Origin: Tetrapyrgos nigripes
Lineage: Eukaryota; Basidiomycota; Agaricomycetes; Agaricales; Campanellaceae
DNA length: 64,000 bases
Direction of reading: 5' to 3'
Assembly (NCBI GenBank): GCA_013368315.1
Contig: JAACJM010000021.1
Coordinates: 682,001-746,000 of the forward strand
The translations under genes were made by a program, and so were the position numbers. Shown here piece by piece: positions 37,957 through 48,562 of this stretch (position 1 is its first letter; every line of letters starts with the position of its first letter). Below the pieces are notes generated by a model that searched no databases, was not told the origin of the DNA, and worked only from the letters and a program-made list of their open reading frames with translations.

Positions 37957-39179
37957 TTAATACGCAGCTGCATCACGGGAGTCTCTGGCATCCCGAGCAT
38001 CCCTATCAATCATAGGTTTTGCGGTGTCGTCCATAGGAGGGGGAGGAGTTCTAGCTCTGTCGTCCCGCCTTCTTTCGGGGGTTGCGCTCCTTCTTCTCAT
38101 CGGCACTGCCGCGGTTTCAGGAGTTCTAGACCTGCGTCGACGGTCTCGGTCGTCTCTTCTATCATCTCTTGTGTCCCTGTCATCCCTTGGATCGCGCCTA
38201 TCACGGTCATCGTATCGGTCACGGTCGCGGTCCCTGTCCCGGTCTCGTTCACGGACATCTCGACGACGAGGACTGCGAGAGCGGTCTCTTCCTCCACGGT
38301 CGCGGTCACGGTCTTTATCACCACGGGAAGAGCGGTCATATCGCCAGACAGAAGAAGGAGGGTTCTTAGCCCACTATGCCATTGTTTCATATGAGTTCTA
38401 GCTCGCAGGCAAGAAATTATAATTGACTCACTTGGATACTCAGTCTAGAACCTTCGAAATGGCGACCATGCCTAAAAATAAACGTCAGCAAGAGAAGGCA
38501 GAGAGTGAAAGCGACCTACATATCGTAGTAGGCATCCTCTGCGTCACGTTGGCTGCGGAACTCGACAAAGGCATAGCTGTAGAAGAAAGTTGCGTCGGCA
38601 TGCTGGTATACGTTCGGTGACGAAAACGAGGAGCATCGGAGGGAATCGTATCGAAGAGAAGAGGCATCGATCGGGTAAAACGAGCACAAGGTCGTACAAG
38701 ATATTGCGCCATCGCATATGGATGCGGATGGTGAGACGAACGGAGACAACGGCGAAATGGACATAGATTTTTGCTCTTTGGAAACGCCAACAACGCCATC
38801 GTTCAACGGTTGAAAGCTTCGCCGTGTCTTGGTCTTTCTTCGATTTCTTTCTCCGTTTGACATGGTGGGAGACCACCTCGAGGCAGTACGCAGGGTCGCG
38901 ACATGTTGAGACACGCGCTCGATCGAGTCGACTTCGTGGAAGAAAACGAGAATGAAAGGTCGGGAAGTAAGCGGGCTACTTACGGGCTGGAATGTGAGTT
39001 TGGGTTGCGAGGAGCGGGAACGTCGCAGCGAACAAGAGGGCCAAATCTAACGGGAGGTCATTCACCAAGAACCTAAACTTGGAATGTATTGAAAGAAATT
39101 AATACCTTTCAAACTCGTAAGCCAAATCACGGGCGCGTGTGGTTGAATGGAAGCCACTGACAAAAAGGATGCGAGGCAT
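37957..39179 (-). CDS. SR-type RNA-binding protein (RRM + RS domain)
   Basis: A single RRM is followed by an Arg/Ser/Asp-rich tail, the plan of serine/arginine splicing factors acting in nuclear pre-mRNA splicing. The start is MPRILFVSGFHSTTRARDLA, with RNP2 as ILFVSGF. The next exon reads FGPLVRCDVPAPRNPNSHSS. RNP1 follows as YAFVEFRSQRDAEDAYYDM, then HGRHFEGSRLSIQ and WAKNPPSSVW. The tail is rich in RD/RS dipeptides (DRDRDRGGRDRSRSPRRR) and ends RDSRDAAAY with TAA at 37957-37959. The intron between the SSP and YAFVEF exons (38577-38983) is 407 nt, far longer than the 45-70 nt norm here. It is divergently transcribed from UBP6, 216 bp apart. Confidence 0.87.
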
Positions 39180-39395
39180 CGTTTGTCTATTTTCTGGGTT
39201 GCGTTGGCGGGCCAAGGCCGATGTTGGTGAAAGAGTCTAAGAATGCGAAGGAAAAATTCGCTGGGTACGTAATCCATATTGGCCTTGTTTGTATTGTGGC
39301 GGCTAATCTTGCTATGACGACACCGACCTTAGTCAGCACACCGCGACGCGTACGCTCCTACTTAATCCCCTTTCTCTACTTTTTCTCTTTCAAAG
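39180..39395. promoter_or_regulatory. Short divergent promoter between SR gene and UBP6
   Basis: Only 216 bp separate the two start codons on opposite strands, so both core promoters must lie here or overlap transcripts. No TATA box is obvious. This is inferred from layout. Confidence 0.55.
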
Positions 39396-41845
39396 ATGGC
39401 TCCGTTGTCGGTCAATGTCAAGCATGCGGGCAAGACTCTACCAGTACAACTGGATCTAGAGCTACCACCGGGTGCTTTCAAAGAATCTATCTATCAGGTA
39501 ACAGGCATCCCAGTCGACAGAATGAAGGTCATGGTGAAGGGTGGCGTGCTGAAGGTGTGTTGATCGAGTACAAGATCCTGAACCACACGCAGTCTGTTCT
39601 TATGCCTCATGTCGTTTTCTTCAGGATGATTCAAACTGGACAAAGATCGCACCTAAAGCCGTCAGTCGTGATAAAAGCACTTGAAGAACGAAACTGATTT
39701 TTTCTGTAATATAGGGCCAAACTTTTATGGTTGTTGGAACTGCGGGCGAACTTCCCAAGCCACCTGAACAGCCGGTCGTTTTCTTGGAAGGTGTGTTTGC
39801 AACTGGTGTAACGAGACCCTCTCCTAATACTGTGCACTCAGATATGGATGATGAAGAATTGGCAGGAGCAGTACGTGTTTGTATGCGCTTCGCAGCTTTC
39901 TTCGTCTCAGTGGTGTCTCATAGCTGGAAAGGCCTGTCGGTTTGGTCAAGTGCGTCCTTGTAAAATTTTCTCCTGTATTTCTAATAACGGGACGCGTCAT
40001 CTAGCCTGGGTAACACTTGTTACATGAATGCCACTGTGCAAACTCTCCGATCCATCCCGGAGCTTCAAATATCTTTGGGCGTGTATGTCACTCGTTTCGT
40101 GATCCCAATTCTTTACTCACCGCAAGACACAGTCCTCCTTCAAATGCTTCTTTACCAACCTCGCCGTCATCACCCTTACCTCTTGCTTTGCGCAATCTGT
40201 ACACAAACATGACGCGGACGACAGATGCAATCAATCCTTCTGCTTTCTTGAACGTTTTGAGACAAGTAAGAGTGCATTTCATTGATCCGAACTAGTGCCT
40301 TTACACCACAGACAGGTAAATCCCCAATTTGCCGAGCGCGATCGAAGTGGAAAAATGGCTGCCATGGGCATGATGGCTGCTTTCTCGCAACAAGGTGAGT
40401 CTTTCTTGAGCTTTTCTTCATCCAATCCAACGAAACCATTTTTTAGACGCCGAGGAGTGCTATTCAACAATCTTGAACGGTCTTCGCGAAGTTGACGTGC
40501 CAGATGCCTTGGTTCCTCCCTCTGCAGCTTCTGCTGGTAGAAAAAGGTTCATTGACCAGTATTTGATGGGTGAAATTCGTCGAGAGTGAGTGACCTTGTG
40601 TCTGTTGATCCACCTCTCATCTCATGGATGAACTATCAGGCTATCCTCACCTGAAGCACCGGAGGAGGCTCCCTCGGTGTCCACTGAAAGAATCATGAAA
40701 ATTGAATGTAACATCTCCAGCACGACAAATTATATGCACAGTGGTATCACTGGTGTAAGTTTTTCTATCACAGTCTATCACCGCAACCAATGATTCACGA
40801 ATAATGTGCAACAGGCTCTCAACTCTACCCTTGAAAAAATGTCGCCTACTCTTGGCCGAACCGCAACCTACACCCAAACTTCCCGTTTGACGCGTCTGCC
40901 GGCTTATTTGACTGTGCACATGGTGAGATTTGCTTGGAAGGCTGATGTACAGAAGAAGGCCAAGATCATGGTACGCAGCGAGTCCCGTTCTCCATACACT
41001 TCTTCAAACTTTACTGACATAATTTCCAATGCAGAGAAAAGTCAAATTCCCCAACACATATGACGCTCTAGACCTCGTTACTCCCGAATTGAAGGCCAAG
41101 CTACTTCCCGCTAGTCGACGACTTCTGGAGTTCGAGAAGGAGAGAGCAGAAAGAAGGAAGGTCAGGAAGAGGACTAAAAACGTAGCCAGTTCGTCTGGGT
41201 CTTCGGCTGCAGCTGCGGCTATTGCTTCGGGGGATTCTACGACAACCCCAGCAGAGGTTGAGGGAGCGGTTAGATCTGAACCCGTTGCTGGGGAATTGGA
41301 AGAAGAGAGTGTTTATAGAGAAAAAGAGAGAGTCGAATTGGAGGCTCTGGCAGATCCTGAAGTCAAAGCGGATGTTGGGGCTAGCTGGAGTGGGCTATAT
41401 GAGCTGGTTGGTGAGTGATTCAAATCTTTAGATCGTTCTGTATCTTCTCTGTTAAACAACTTGCGTCGTTGCAGCTATCATCACGCACAAAGGCGCAGCA
41501 GCCGACGCTGGTCATTACATGGGCTTTGTGAAAAAGAACGTCTTCTCGAGTCCCCCGCCTACTTTGTACACTGGTCCAACAGCTTCTTCATCTTCGACTA
41601 GTAACCCGTCTAGTGCACCCACCAACAATGCCAACAGCGATTCTGACGCAATGGATACGGACCAGCCTGCGCCTTCTACTTCTGGCAAACAAACTGATCC
41701 ATACGCATATGAAGACGATGAGGATTGGTACAAGTTTGATGATGAAAAGGTGTCGATTTTCCCAAAGGAGAAGTTGTCTACGTTGGATGGAGGAGGGGAG
41801 GATTCGTCGGCTTATGTGTTGCTGTATAAGAGTAAGTTGGCGTGA
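39396..41845 (+). CDS. UBP6: Ubiquitin carboxyl-terminal hydrolase 6 (USP14 family)
   Basis: A proteasome-associated deubiquitinase that trims ubiquitin from substrates at the 19S particle. The N-terminal ubiquitin-like domain is SVNVKHAGKTLPVQLDLELP to KVMVKGGVLKDDSNW. The catalytic Cys box is rebuilt across a 26-nt exon at 39924-39949: PVGLVN then LGNTCYMNATVQTLRSIPEL. Then come SQQDAEECYSTILNGLREVD, RKRFIDQYLMGEIRRE, RLTRLPAYLTVHMVRFAWK, a charged insert (ERAERRKVRKRTKNVASSSG), the His box AGHYMGFVKK and WYKFDDEKVSIF. The end is YVLLYKSKLA. Catalytic Cys and His are present. A Ser/Pro linker sits inside the His region (about 41560-41700). The frame is intact through about nine introns. Confidence 0.92.
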
Positions 41846-42074
41846 GGTGACTTGCGGCGTGAGCCGAGTTGGACGAGGAGAAGAGATGTGAAGATTGGTC
41901 AAGAACAGAAAGAGATTGGTATACTAGAAGACCTGTATTCTTACTTTTGTAATTCTTGGTATATACATATCGGGTCACGAATGCGTCCTCTGTTGTACAG
42001 ACTCCTTCACACGTTCTCCATCGTCCACCTCCATGATCTTCGACATCTTGGGTCGTCGCTTTGCGTAAAGTAGA

Positions 42075-43200
42075 CGACAATTGGAGGATGCTCAGGAGTG
42101 GAGTTTGATGGGAGGTTTTTTGATCTGATCAGGAGCTTTTGATGGTGTTGGCTGAGTTGCTGCCTCGTCTCAGAAGCCTCAAGATGGACTTGAAGAATTG
42201 TTTCGCCAAGATTTTCACCGACGGCATTGTTCAAAAACTGACCAAAGCAGTCATTCCTGTTGTAAACGGAAATGATACTTCTACGTCGACTTCGGTAACA
42301 TCCATTGTCAGCCCAACATTGCTTCCATCCTTGAGACATCTCGAGATATCATTGGGCCTTCGCTCTGGTTCGGTCGACAAATATGGGCTACACAAAATCC
42401 TCGAATGCGAGCGGAGCTTTCCAAATCCTGACCTGTTCATCATGGTCAGTTCTCGCAGGCGGTGTAACCCGAATGTGATTGACGATGTTATTCTGGAAAG
42501 AATCAAACTGTATGTCTATTTCTATACAGAGCCAGGATATCAATGTGCTCTTAGTACTTCACCGAGGCTGCGTCTTCTGAAACAAGAGGGGCTGAAGTTG
42601 AAACTAGTAGCAGGTAAAAGTTCTCGACAATCCCGCTGAGTTGCCTGACACTGGATTCGTTCCGCTCTTCCCTGCCCTTCCCGTTCAGCCAACTCAAGCA
42701 GCTCTGTATCCTCAATTGCGCGGACGGATCACCTGAAGATATATTCAAACTTTGCGGAAACTTGGAATATCTGGAATTGGAGATAGGTTGCGAGGCTTTG
42801 GAAGGCTGGGACTCTGACGAAGAATTTGACGAAATGGGACATCAAAAACTACGATCTTTCACCCTACACATCGACAGCCTCGAACACCCAGCAGTCAGTG
42901 ACCTCCTTTCTGTATTCAGATTGCCATGCCTGACTACATTGCGGTTGACTGGAACGGCTGCAAATGATTCAGCTTTTCAACAGAGTCTCATCACAATGCT
43001 GAGATGTTCGCAGTGTCCACTGGAAGTGTTCGAGTTTGATGGAAGGCTCTTTGCATCTGACCAGGAGCTGTTAGTCGTTTTGGAATGGCTGCCTGAAATC
43101 AAAAGCCTCAAGATGGAGCTGAAATGGTATTGGGCTGGATTATTTACAGACAGGTTCGTCAATATCCTGACTAGAGCAAGGGGGAGGTGGACCGCATATC
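42075..43200 (+). pseudogene. Shuffled F-box/LRR gene fragments
   Basis: Two partial LRR segments lie in an unnatural order. The first (about 42075-42640) starts inside an LRR (FDGR.. then, after a frame break, LRSLKMDLKNCFAKIFTDG) and ends LVAGKSSRQSR. The second (about 42655-43190) begins LTLDSFRSSLPFPFSQLKQL and runs through NLEYLELEIGCEALEGWD to SLKMELKWYWAGLFTDRF. The end of the second matches the beginning of the first (DQELL, LP, SLKM-LK, FTD, LT), so they are copies of related genes joined out of order. No F-box start is present and the right end is lost in G-rich sequence near 43200. Confidence 0.65.
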
Positions 43201-43699
43201 CGGCACATAGGGTATGGGGGAGGGGGGGGTCAGGTCTAGCCAAAAATTTTTCTGACCGCGCCTAAAATAAGCTATTTTGAGCTTGTTTTTTGGTAATTAC
43301 CTATAGTTGTGCAATTTCAAAAGACTTTCTCACCTTTTTTTTGGCTATATATTCTGCAAGAAGGTACAAATATGCAACAAATACTCATCACAAGTAGAGT
43401 TGAGGTGAGCCTGGACATCTTATCTCTTCTGTTTTTGGCAGTATCAGGTTAGGGTTAGGGTTTATAGTATCTTATCTATGTGTCATGTGACTGTAGATAT
43501 ACTATATAAGGCAGGTGGAGGGGGGGGGGGGTACTGCAGGTGGTGCTAAATTTTTTTCGACCCCATGCAAATTTTTGAAACCTGCCTCCCTCTTGGCTAC
43601 TTGTCCTTTGTTCCTTGCACCTAAGAATGTTGAACTTTTTGAGTTACTACAAAGCTTGTCCGTCATCGATCTCAGCTAAATACATCACCATTTAGACAT
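43201..43699. other. G-tract and telomere-like sequence
   Basis: The stretch holds two poly-G tracts (near 43216 and 43520), each followed by related AAATTTTT-rich sequence. It also has a short GGTTAGGGTTAGGGTTT run at about 43447, which resembles fungal telomere repeats. No gene was found. Confidence 0.6.
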
Positions 43700-45182
43700 T
43701 ACAGTGGCTGCAAAAAATCATGTCCCTACCAAATTTGGAAGGTGGCAGTGTGACGCGTCATCACAAAGTTCTCCTCATCGTACCAAAAGCTGGAACGCAA
43801 GCAGAGCATGTTACAGACAAGATTATCTCTTCAAAATTTGTATGTAGCTAGGATACATTATATACAATATTAGTGTGCAAAAAAACCAGAGGCAAACAGT
43901 ACAAATGCTAGCAAGAAAGAGAGATCCTTCAATATTTGATAGAGAAGCCATTATTCTCTCTGAGTTGCACAAGATGACGAGGAAAAGACTTGTAGACATG
44001 GATGACATATGGCTGAAAGTCCTGAGAATACCAAACATCCTAAATTTTGGCCCACAGCTGATCAGAAGTCTCTGGACGAGGTACTGTTTTCCAGACTCAG
44101 TCATCCAACTCCTTCCACAGATTTTCGATAGGTGAGAGGTCGGGAGATTGTGCTGGCCAAGGAAGGGTACGGATATGATGGTCCTGAAGCCATTTCTTCG
44201 CTTTTTTGGACGTGTGTTTCAGATCATTGTCTTGTTGGAGGATGAAGTCACCCACAGAGAGACTGTAACGTTGAGCGGTCTTGAGCAGACCTTGTTTGTA
44301 AATCTAACACAACTGCTCTGCATTGAGATTCCCCTCAACCCTCACAAGCTCCCCAACACCCCACTGCGTGATGCATCCCCAAAAATTTAGCTTTCCTTTG
44401 TCCTTCCCCTTCCCAGCAGAATGCTTTGTTGTGCCTTGCACATTTCGTGGTGCAAACTGATCCTGACCCTTGCAACGACGACAATAGTGCTTCCCATCGG
44501 AGCCATGGATAATGAATTTGGATTCATCAGTGAAAAAGACATGCGCCTTGAGGAATTTCTTCAGGTCCTCCCATTCCTGGTTCTGGACTGTGAATGAAAG
44601 ACGCATGTTGATGTGTTGTTGTTCGAGTTTGGGCTTTTTTGGAACAACAAAACCAATGAGACCAGCCTTGTTAAGGCTGTCCTGAACGGTCCATAAGGGG
44701 ATGTGGGGGTAGAATTGTCGCTGAAGGTCAGAGGTGTCCTGGGCCCTTTCATTCTCAAACAACCTCTCTGACCTGTCAATGTCTTCCTTTGACATGACCT
44801 TTGGTCTCCCTGGTTTGACCTTCTCTGACTCCAAATAACAGTTTCCATTGTTTCCCTTCACTGCCTGATAATTCCTCTGCAACGTCTTCTCGCTTATCCC
44901 CATCCCAATAAACTCCTGCTCCTCCAAAATCTTGTGGAACGGCAACTGCAGTCTTTCATGGTAAAGTACCAGTGCTTTTCGCTTGGTGGGGGTGCATTTG
45001 TTGTAGTTTCTGGTGGTTTCTAGTGCCATGGCTTGTTTAGAGAGAATAGAAGTGGAATTGAAAGGTATATACGGTCTCTAACATAGACAACATGTATTTA
45101 CGAGGAGGAGAAGAAGGGCGATGACATGTCGCACTGTCACCTTCCAAATTTGGTAGGGACATGATTTTTCGCAGTCACTGTA
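43700..45182 (-). mobile_element. Tc1/mariner-type transposon, inactive
   Basis: Long terminal inverted repeats start at TA dinucleotides. The left end is ACAGTGGCTGCAAAAAATCA and the right end, reverse-complemented, ACAGTGACTGCGAAAAATCA. Similarity continues for about 55 bp with a few mismatches. Flanking TA on both sides fits Tc1/mariner insertion. Length is about 1.48 kb, with the transposase on the minus strand. Confidence 0.92.
43929..45029 (-). pseudogene. Tc1/mariner transposase with three in-frame stops
   Basis: The N-terminal HTH part reads NYNKCTPTKRKALVLYHERL and KPGRPKVMSKEDIDRSERLF. The DDE core is AHVFFTDESKFIIHGSDG (first Asp), ILQQDNDLKHTSKKAKKWLQ (second Asp), and LPWPAQSPDLSPIENLWKEL (Glu). 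The frame is interrupted after NAEQLC (TAG), after KELDD (TGA) and after LWAKI (TAG), then continues to SIKY. All catalytic acids remain visible, so loss of function is by nonsense changes. Confidence 0.88.
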
Positions 45183-47227
45183 CCTCGCCAAAAAAGCAAC
45201 CAAAGTGTCAGTGAGCAAGAATTCTCACTGATTTTGTTGCAGAAAAGTTGGCATTGGCATTGACTGACATACCTACAAGCTGTGTACATTTATTCCATGC
45301 TAAATTCTGTTTGATGGACAAAGAGTTTGGAGAAGGCTTTTGCCATATGTTTGGAGAAATGCTTTTATATGCTGCAATTTGTCTGGGAGCTCTTGACGAT
45401 AAACATTGGCACATTACCCATGAAGGCGTTGAGTTCATTCACCATACTTTCCAATCACAAACCATACAGTATCTTGCCCAACTCGTGATTTCAATTCCAG
45501 TCACCACAGGTCAATCCAACTTCCTGCTGGTTATCTTGTCTTGATTTTTCACTAGTCGACTGAAGATGTTCTTGAGTTTATCCAATCAATATTTGGTGCA
45601 GGTATTTTTATTTTATTTCCCTGAAACACCCTGTTCCACGTTCGTGTCTGAAGACCGTTTTATTGTGATAGGGAAAGTTCTTACATGTATCTTTGGTTCG
45701 CTTACTGATGTCCTGTTTGATCATGTATAATTGATGAATTGTGGCAAGTTTGTCAATGGGAATGAACTGAACAGAGTGTGAAGCTGTAACAAGCATGAAT
45801 ACATGTTATAGATCAACTATTCAATTTCTCACCTGTTTTGGACTGTGCTTCATCGTTCTCCTCCAAACCATTCTGTGTATTCTGCAATCATTGAGCTTAG
45901 AGCATATGACTCACAGCATCAAACTCCATCTCCTGGGACAAAGGCATTGACTTGAAGTCTGTTCCTCTTTTGGTAGTACCTGTATGGTCTATATCAGCAC
46001 TGAACATCCCCAAGTGTCGGGGTTGTGTCAAGACTCGTTAGTGAAATGCCATCCCCAATAGTCAGGGTTGGCAAAAACAAAGAAAACATGCCATCCCAAT
46101 GCTCTATCCCCAAATGTTGGGGTTAGAAACAAAAAATAGCTGCCATCCCCAATCACCAAGGTTAACTATGAGCCATCTATCTCCAATAGTCAGGGTTTGT
46201 AACCCCAACACTGTATGTCATCCCCAATTATTAAAGTTGAAGCTCCATTTACTGAAAAACCAAAAAAAAAAAGTAGATGATGCTCACCTGGTCTAAGCAT
46301 TCAATTTGAATGGGCAAGGAACTGCTAGACTGCATCTGAATCTGCATCAGCTTATAACCCTCTGGATGTCATTTCAAACCACTTCTATACCTGGCAATGA
46401 CTCCTCGCTTTTGCAAATCAGCAAGACTTACCTGTTCTATAACATGTCAGTATGTTCAGTTTCTGTGCTTGAAAATCTGCCAATCTACTGCTATGTTCCA
46501 TCTGTTCTTGATCCCTGTACACTGATTTCCCATGTGGAAAAAAATTTCAGTCAAACTGATGCTTGAAACTCACCATAGAATGGAATACAGACCTCTCAAA
46601 AACCAATTACTATTCTGATGATACCATGCCCCAGAGTCCCTGACTCTGACTGAAGGGAGGAGAGGGATGTGTCCCATCAATCGATCAGCCAGTCCTGGCA
46701 AGGGGGGTTTGAAATGGAGATCTCTGCATGAGGTCATTTGTTTCCATAGCATTCTATGTGTGTTCCATGCATGCCCGATTGTCTTTGTCAAGCCCCTCTA
46801 TTCCTTGCTCTAACTGTTGGAACACTGCAAACCTCTCTAAATTATTGCTGAACCATTAAGTTTGGCTCCTTACATGAAGTTCTGTGACTTCTGTCTTGGG
46901 CAAGTCTGGGGGATGACCTTTTCCAAGAGCTTAGGGCTATGGTGTCAGTAAATTATGTGTTCTTTCCTTCTCTGGTATAGATTCTACCTATAAAATGCGA
47001 AAGCTTGATGCTCTCCAATGGCTGAAGTCTGCATGAGCTCTTCATCAAAATTCCATGTGGATCAAACCATCTTCCAACAAGAAATAACCCAAAGCTTTTC
47101 AGTTATCTCTGGCCCATGCTGTTTGTGTATGGTGTTGGGACACTGAGATATGCTCCAATAACTCCAGAGCCCATTGGCATTCGCAGTGTTGAAACACGAA
47201 CACATGTCTCACATCTTTGGCAATCCA
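45183..47227. other. Repeat-bearing region without a supported gene
   Basis: A plus-strand ORF at 45248-45544 has no recognised motif. A degenerate repeat array occupies about 46005-46250. No gene can be supported. Confidence 0.5.
46005..46250 (+). repeat. Degenerate repeat array with CCATCCCCAA motif
   Basis: About five to six imperfect units, 30-55 bp each, contain CATCCCCAA followed by a variable AGTCAGGGTT-like half (for example near 46014, 46049, 46105, 46143, 46173 and 46219). Some units read like inverted CCCCAA/GGGGTT pairs. No coding sequence overlaps. Confidence 0.6.
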
Positions 47228-47244
47228 CATCAGTAAAAGGGCAA
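47228..47244 (+). repeat. Left terminal inverted repeat of the 7.76 kb element
   Basis: CATCAGTAAAAGGGCAA, followed by a run of CTTTT motifs to about 47330. Confidence 0.85.
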
Positions 47245-47465
47245 TTCGCCTTTTCCGGACTTTTGAGTCCTTTTGCGACCTTTTTCCGAGCCAGCCTTTT
47301 ATGAAGCCTTTTCTTCAACCTTTTTATCAGAGTTTTTCGCCTTCTACTTAATTTCGTCGTACTTTCTAGAACTTTTTAGAACTTATAGAGAGACAGACTT
47401 TTTGAGTACTTAGTTGGTACTTAGGAAGACTTTTCGATCGTCTTTTAGTACTAAACATGAAAAAA

Positions 47466-48329
47466 CTATGCCATTTCGGAAAATCTTTGCGAGTTAGAAG
47501 CTGTGACCAAATCTCCAGCCAACTCACGCATTCGATCTCTCAAGAATCTAAGCTCCATCCTGAGACTAGAATTCTCCCATTTCAGTTGCTTTGCCATGTT
47601 CTGTGACATGGACAACTTTTCCTCCACATGTTGCTTTGATGACGAGGCTGCTTTGAGTTCGTTTTCTAGGATCTCAATTCGCAAGCATGATTTGAAAAGT
47701 TGATCGCTTAGGGTCTCTAAGCTTTGCTCAATTTCAGTACGGTCAGATACGCTGATGCGGAGAGGAGGAGTGCCGGCTGGTTCTGGAAATCATTAAGGCG
47801 TACTTGAGCTTTCTGTATAAACAAATGAGAAAAGGAATATGCACTGAGCATCCGGTGCACCAAGTGACGTTTGGTCTGTATCTCCTCCGGAGTATCCCAC
47901 TGCTTCTCGTCTTCTCGAGCTCTTGACTGCAATTCCAGGTACTCCTTCCGCAGCTTATCTCGAAGTTCCTGCTCATGTAGAGCTGAATAAGGGCGGACTG
48001 GACTAGACTCTTTGGTGACAGAACCCGAATCAACTTCAGTACTACAAGATTATCAGTGAATACAATGTATTTGCCTTGAACAGTAAAACTCACGGTGATC
48101 TGCGCATTGTTGGGGTTGTTGGAGATTCTGTCTTGATTCGTAAATTCATTGATTCTGGCGACTGAGAAGATGGAATGACAAGAGTACTCTTGCGGTGACT
48201 GTACAGACTCGGAAATTAGTCGGGCAGACACGGATGGAAAGAATGCAGAACTCACATTGCCCTGCGTTTGGATTCACCCTCAAGAGGCGACGAAGAGCGC
48301 TTCAGTGAAGCAGTTAGAGTATCCGACAT
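47466..48329 (-). CDS. Transposon-borne basic coiled-coil protein
   Basis: The start at 48329 reads MSDTLTASLKRSSSPLEGES with a basic KRRAM. Exons continue HRKSTLVIPSSQSPESMNLR, then SPVRPYSALHEQELRDKLRK and EIQTKRHLVHRML. A 62-nt intron (donor GTGCAT, acceptor TTCCAG) joins this to KPAGTPPLRISVSDRTEIEQ. The end is a long leucine-rich coiled coil (RIEILENELKAASSSKQHVE, KWENSSLRMELRFLRDRMRE) finishing FSEMA. A Ser/Lys-rich head with a C-terminal coiled coil suggests a dimerising, perhaps DNA- or RNA-binding, accessory factor. That is inference. The gene points toward the left terminus and appears intact. Confidence 0.7.
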
Positions 48330-48562
48330 TGTTATGTGAAGAGAAAGAAAGTAACAGAGGTCAGACAACCAGCAAATTGGTTGGCAAGTCAATTAGCTGT
48401 TGGCAAGCCTTGTTGATACACATATCCCTGTTGCACCAGGTCGTCGTCGTGAAGAAAGCAGAGTTGGCATAGCCACCACCGAATACTGCCATTCCAAATT
48501 CCGAGATCAGCTAACAGCGAATCCTCCAGAAAAGAGTCTACTGCAGCGTAGTATCAAAAGCT

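Noticed and set aside
38024..38401. Ser/Arg-rich plus-strand ORF
   Set aside because: Antisense shadow of the RS tail of the SR protein.
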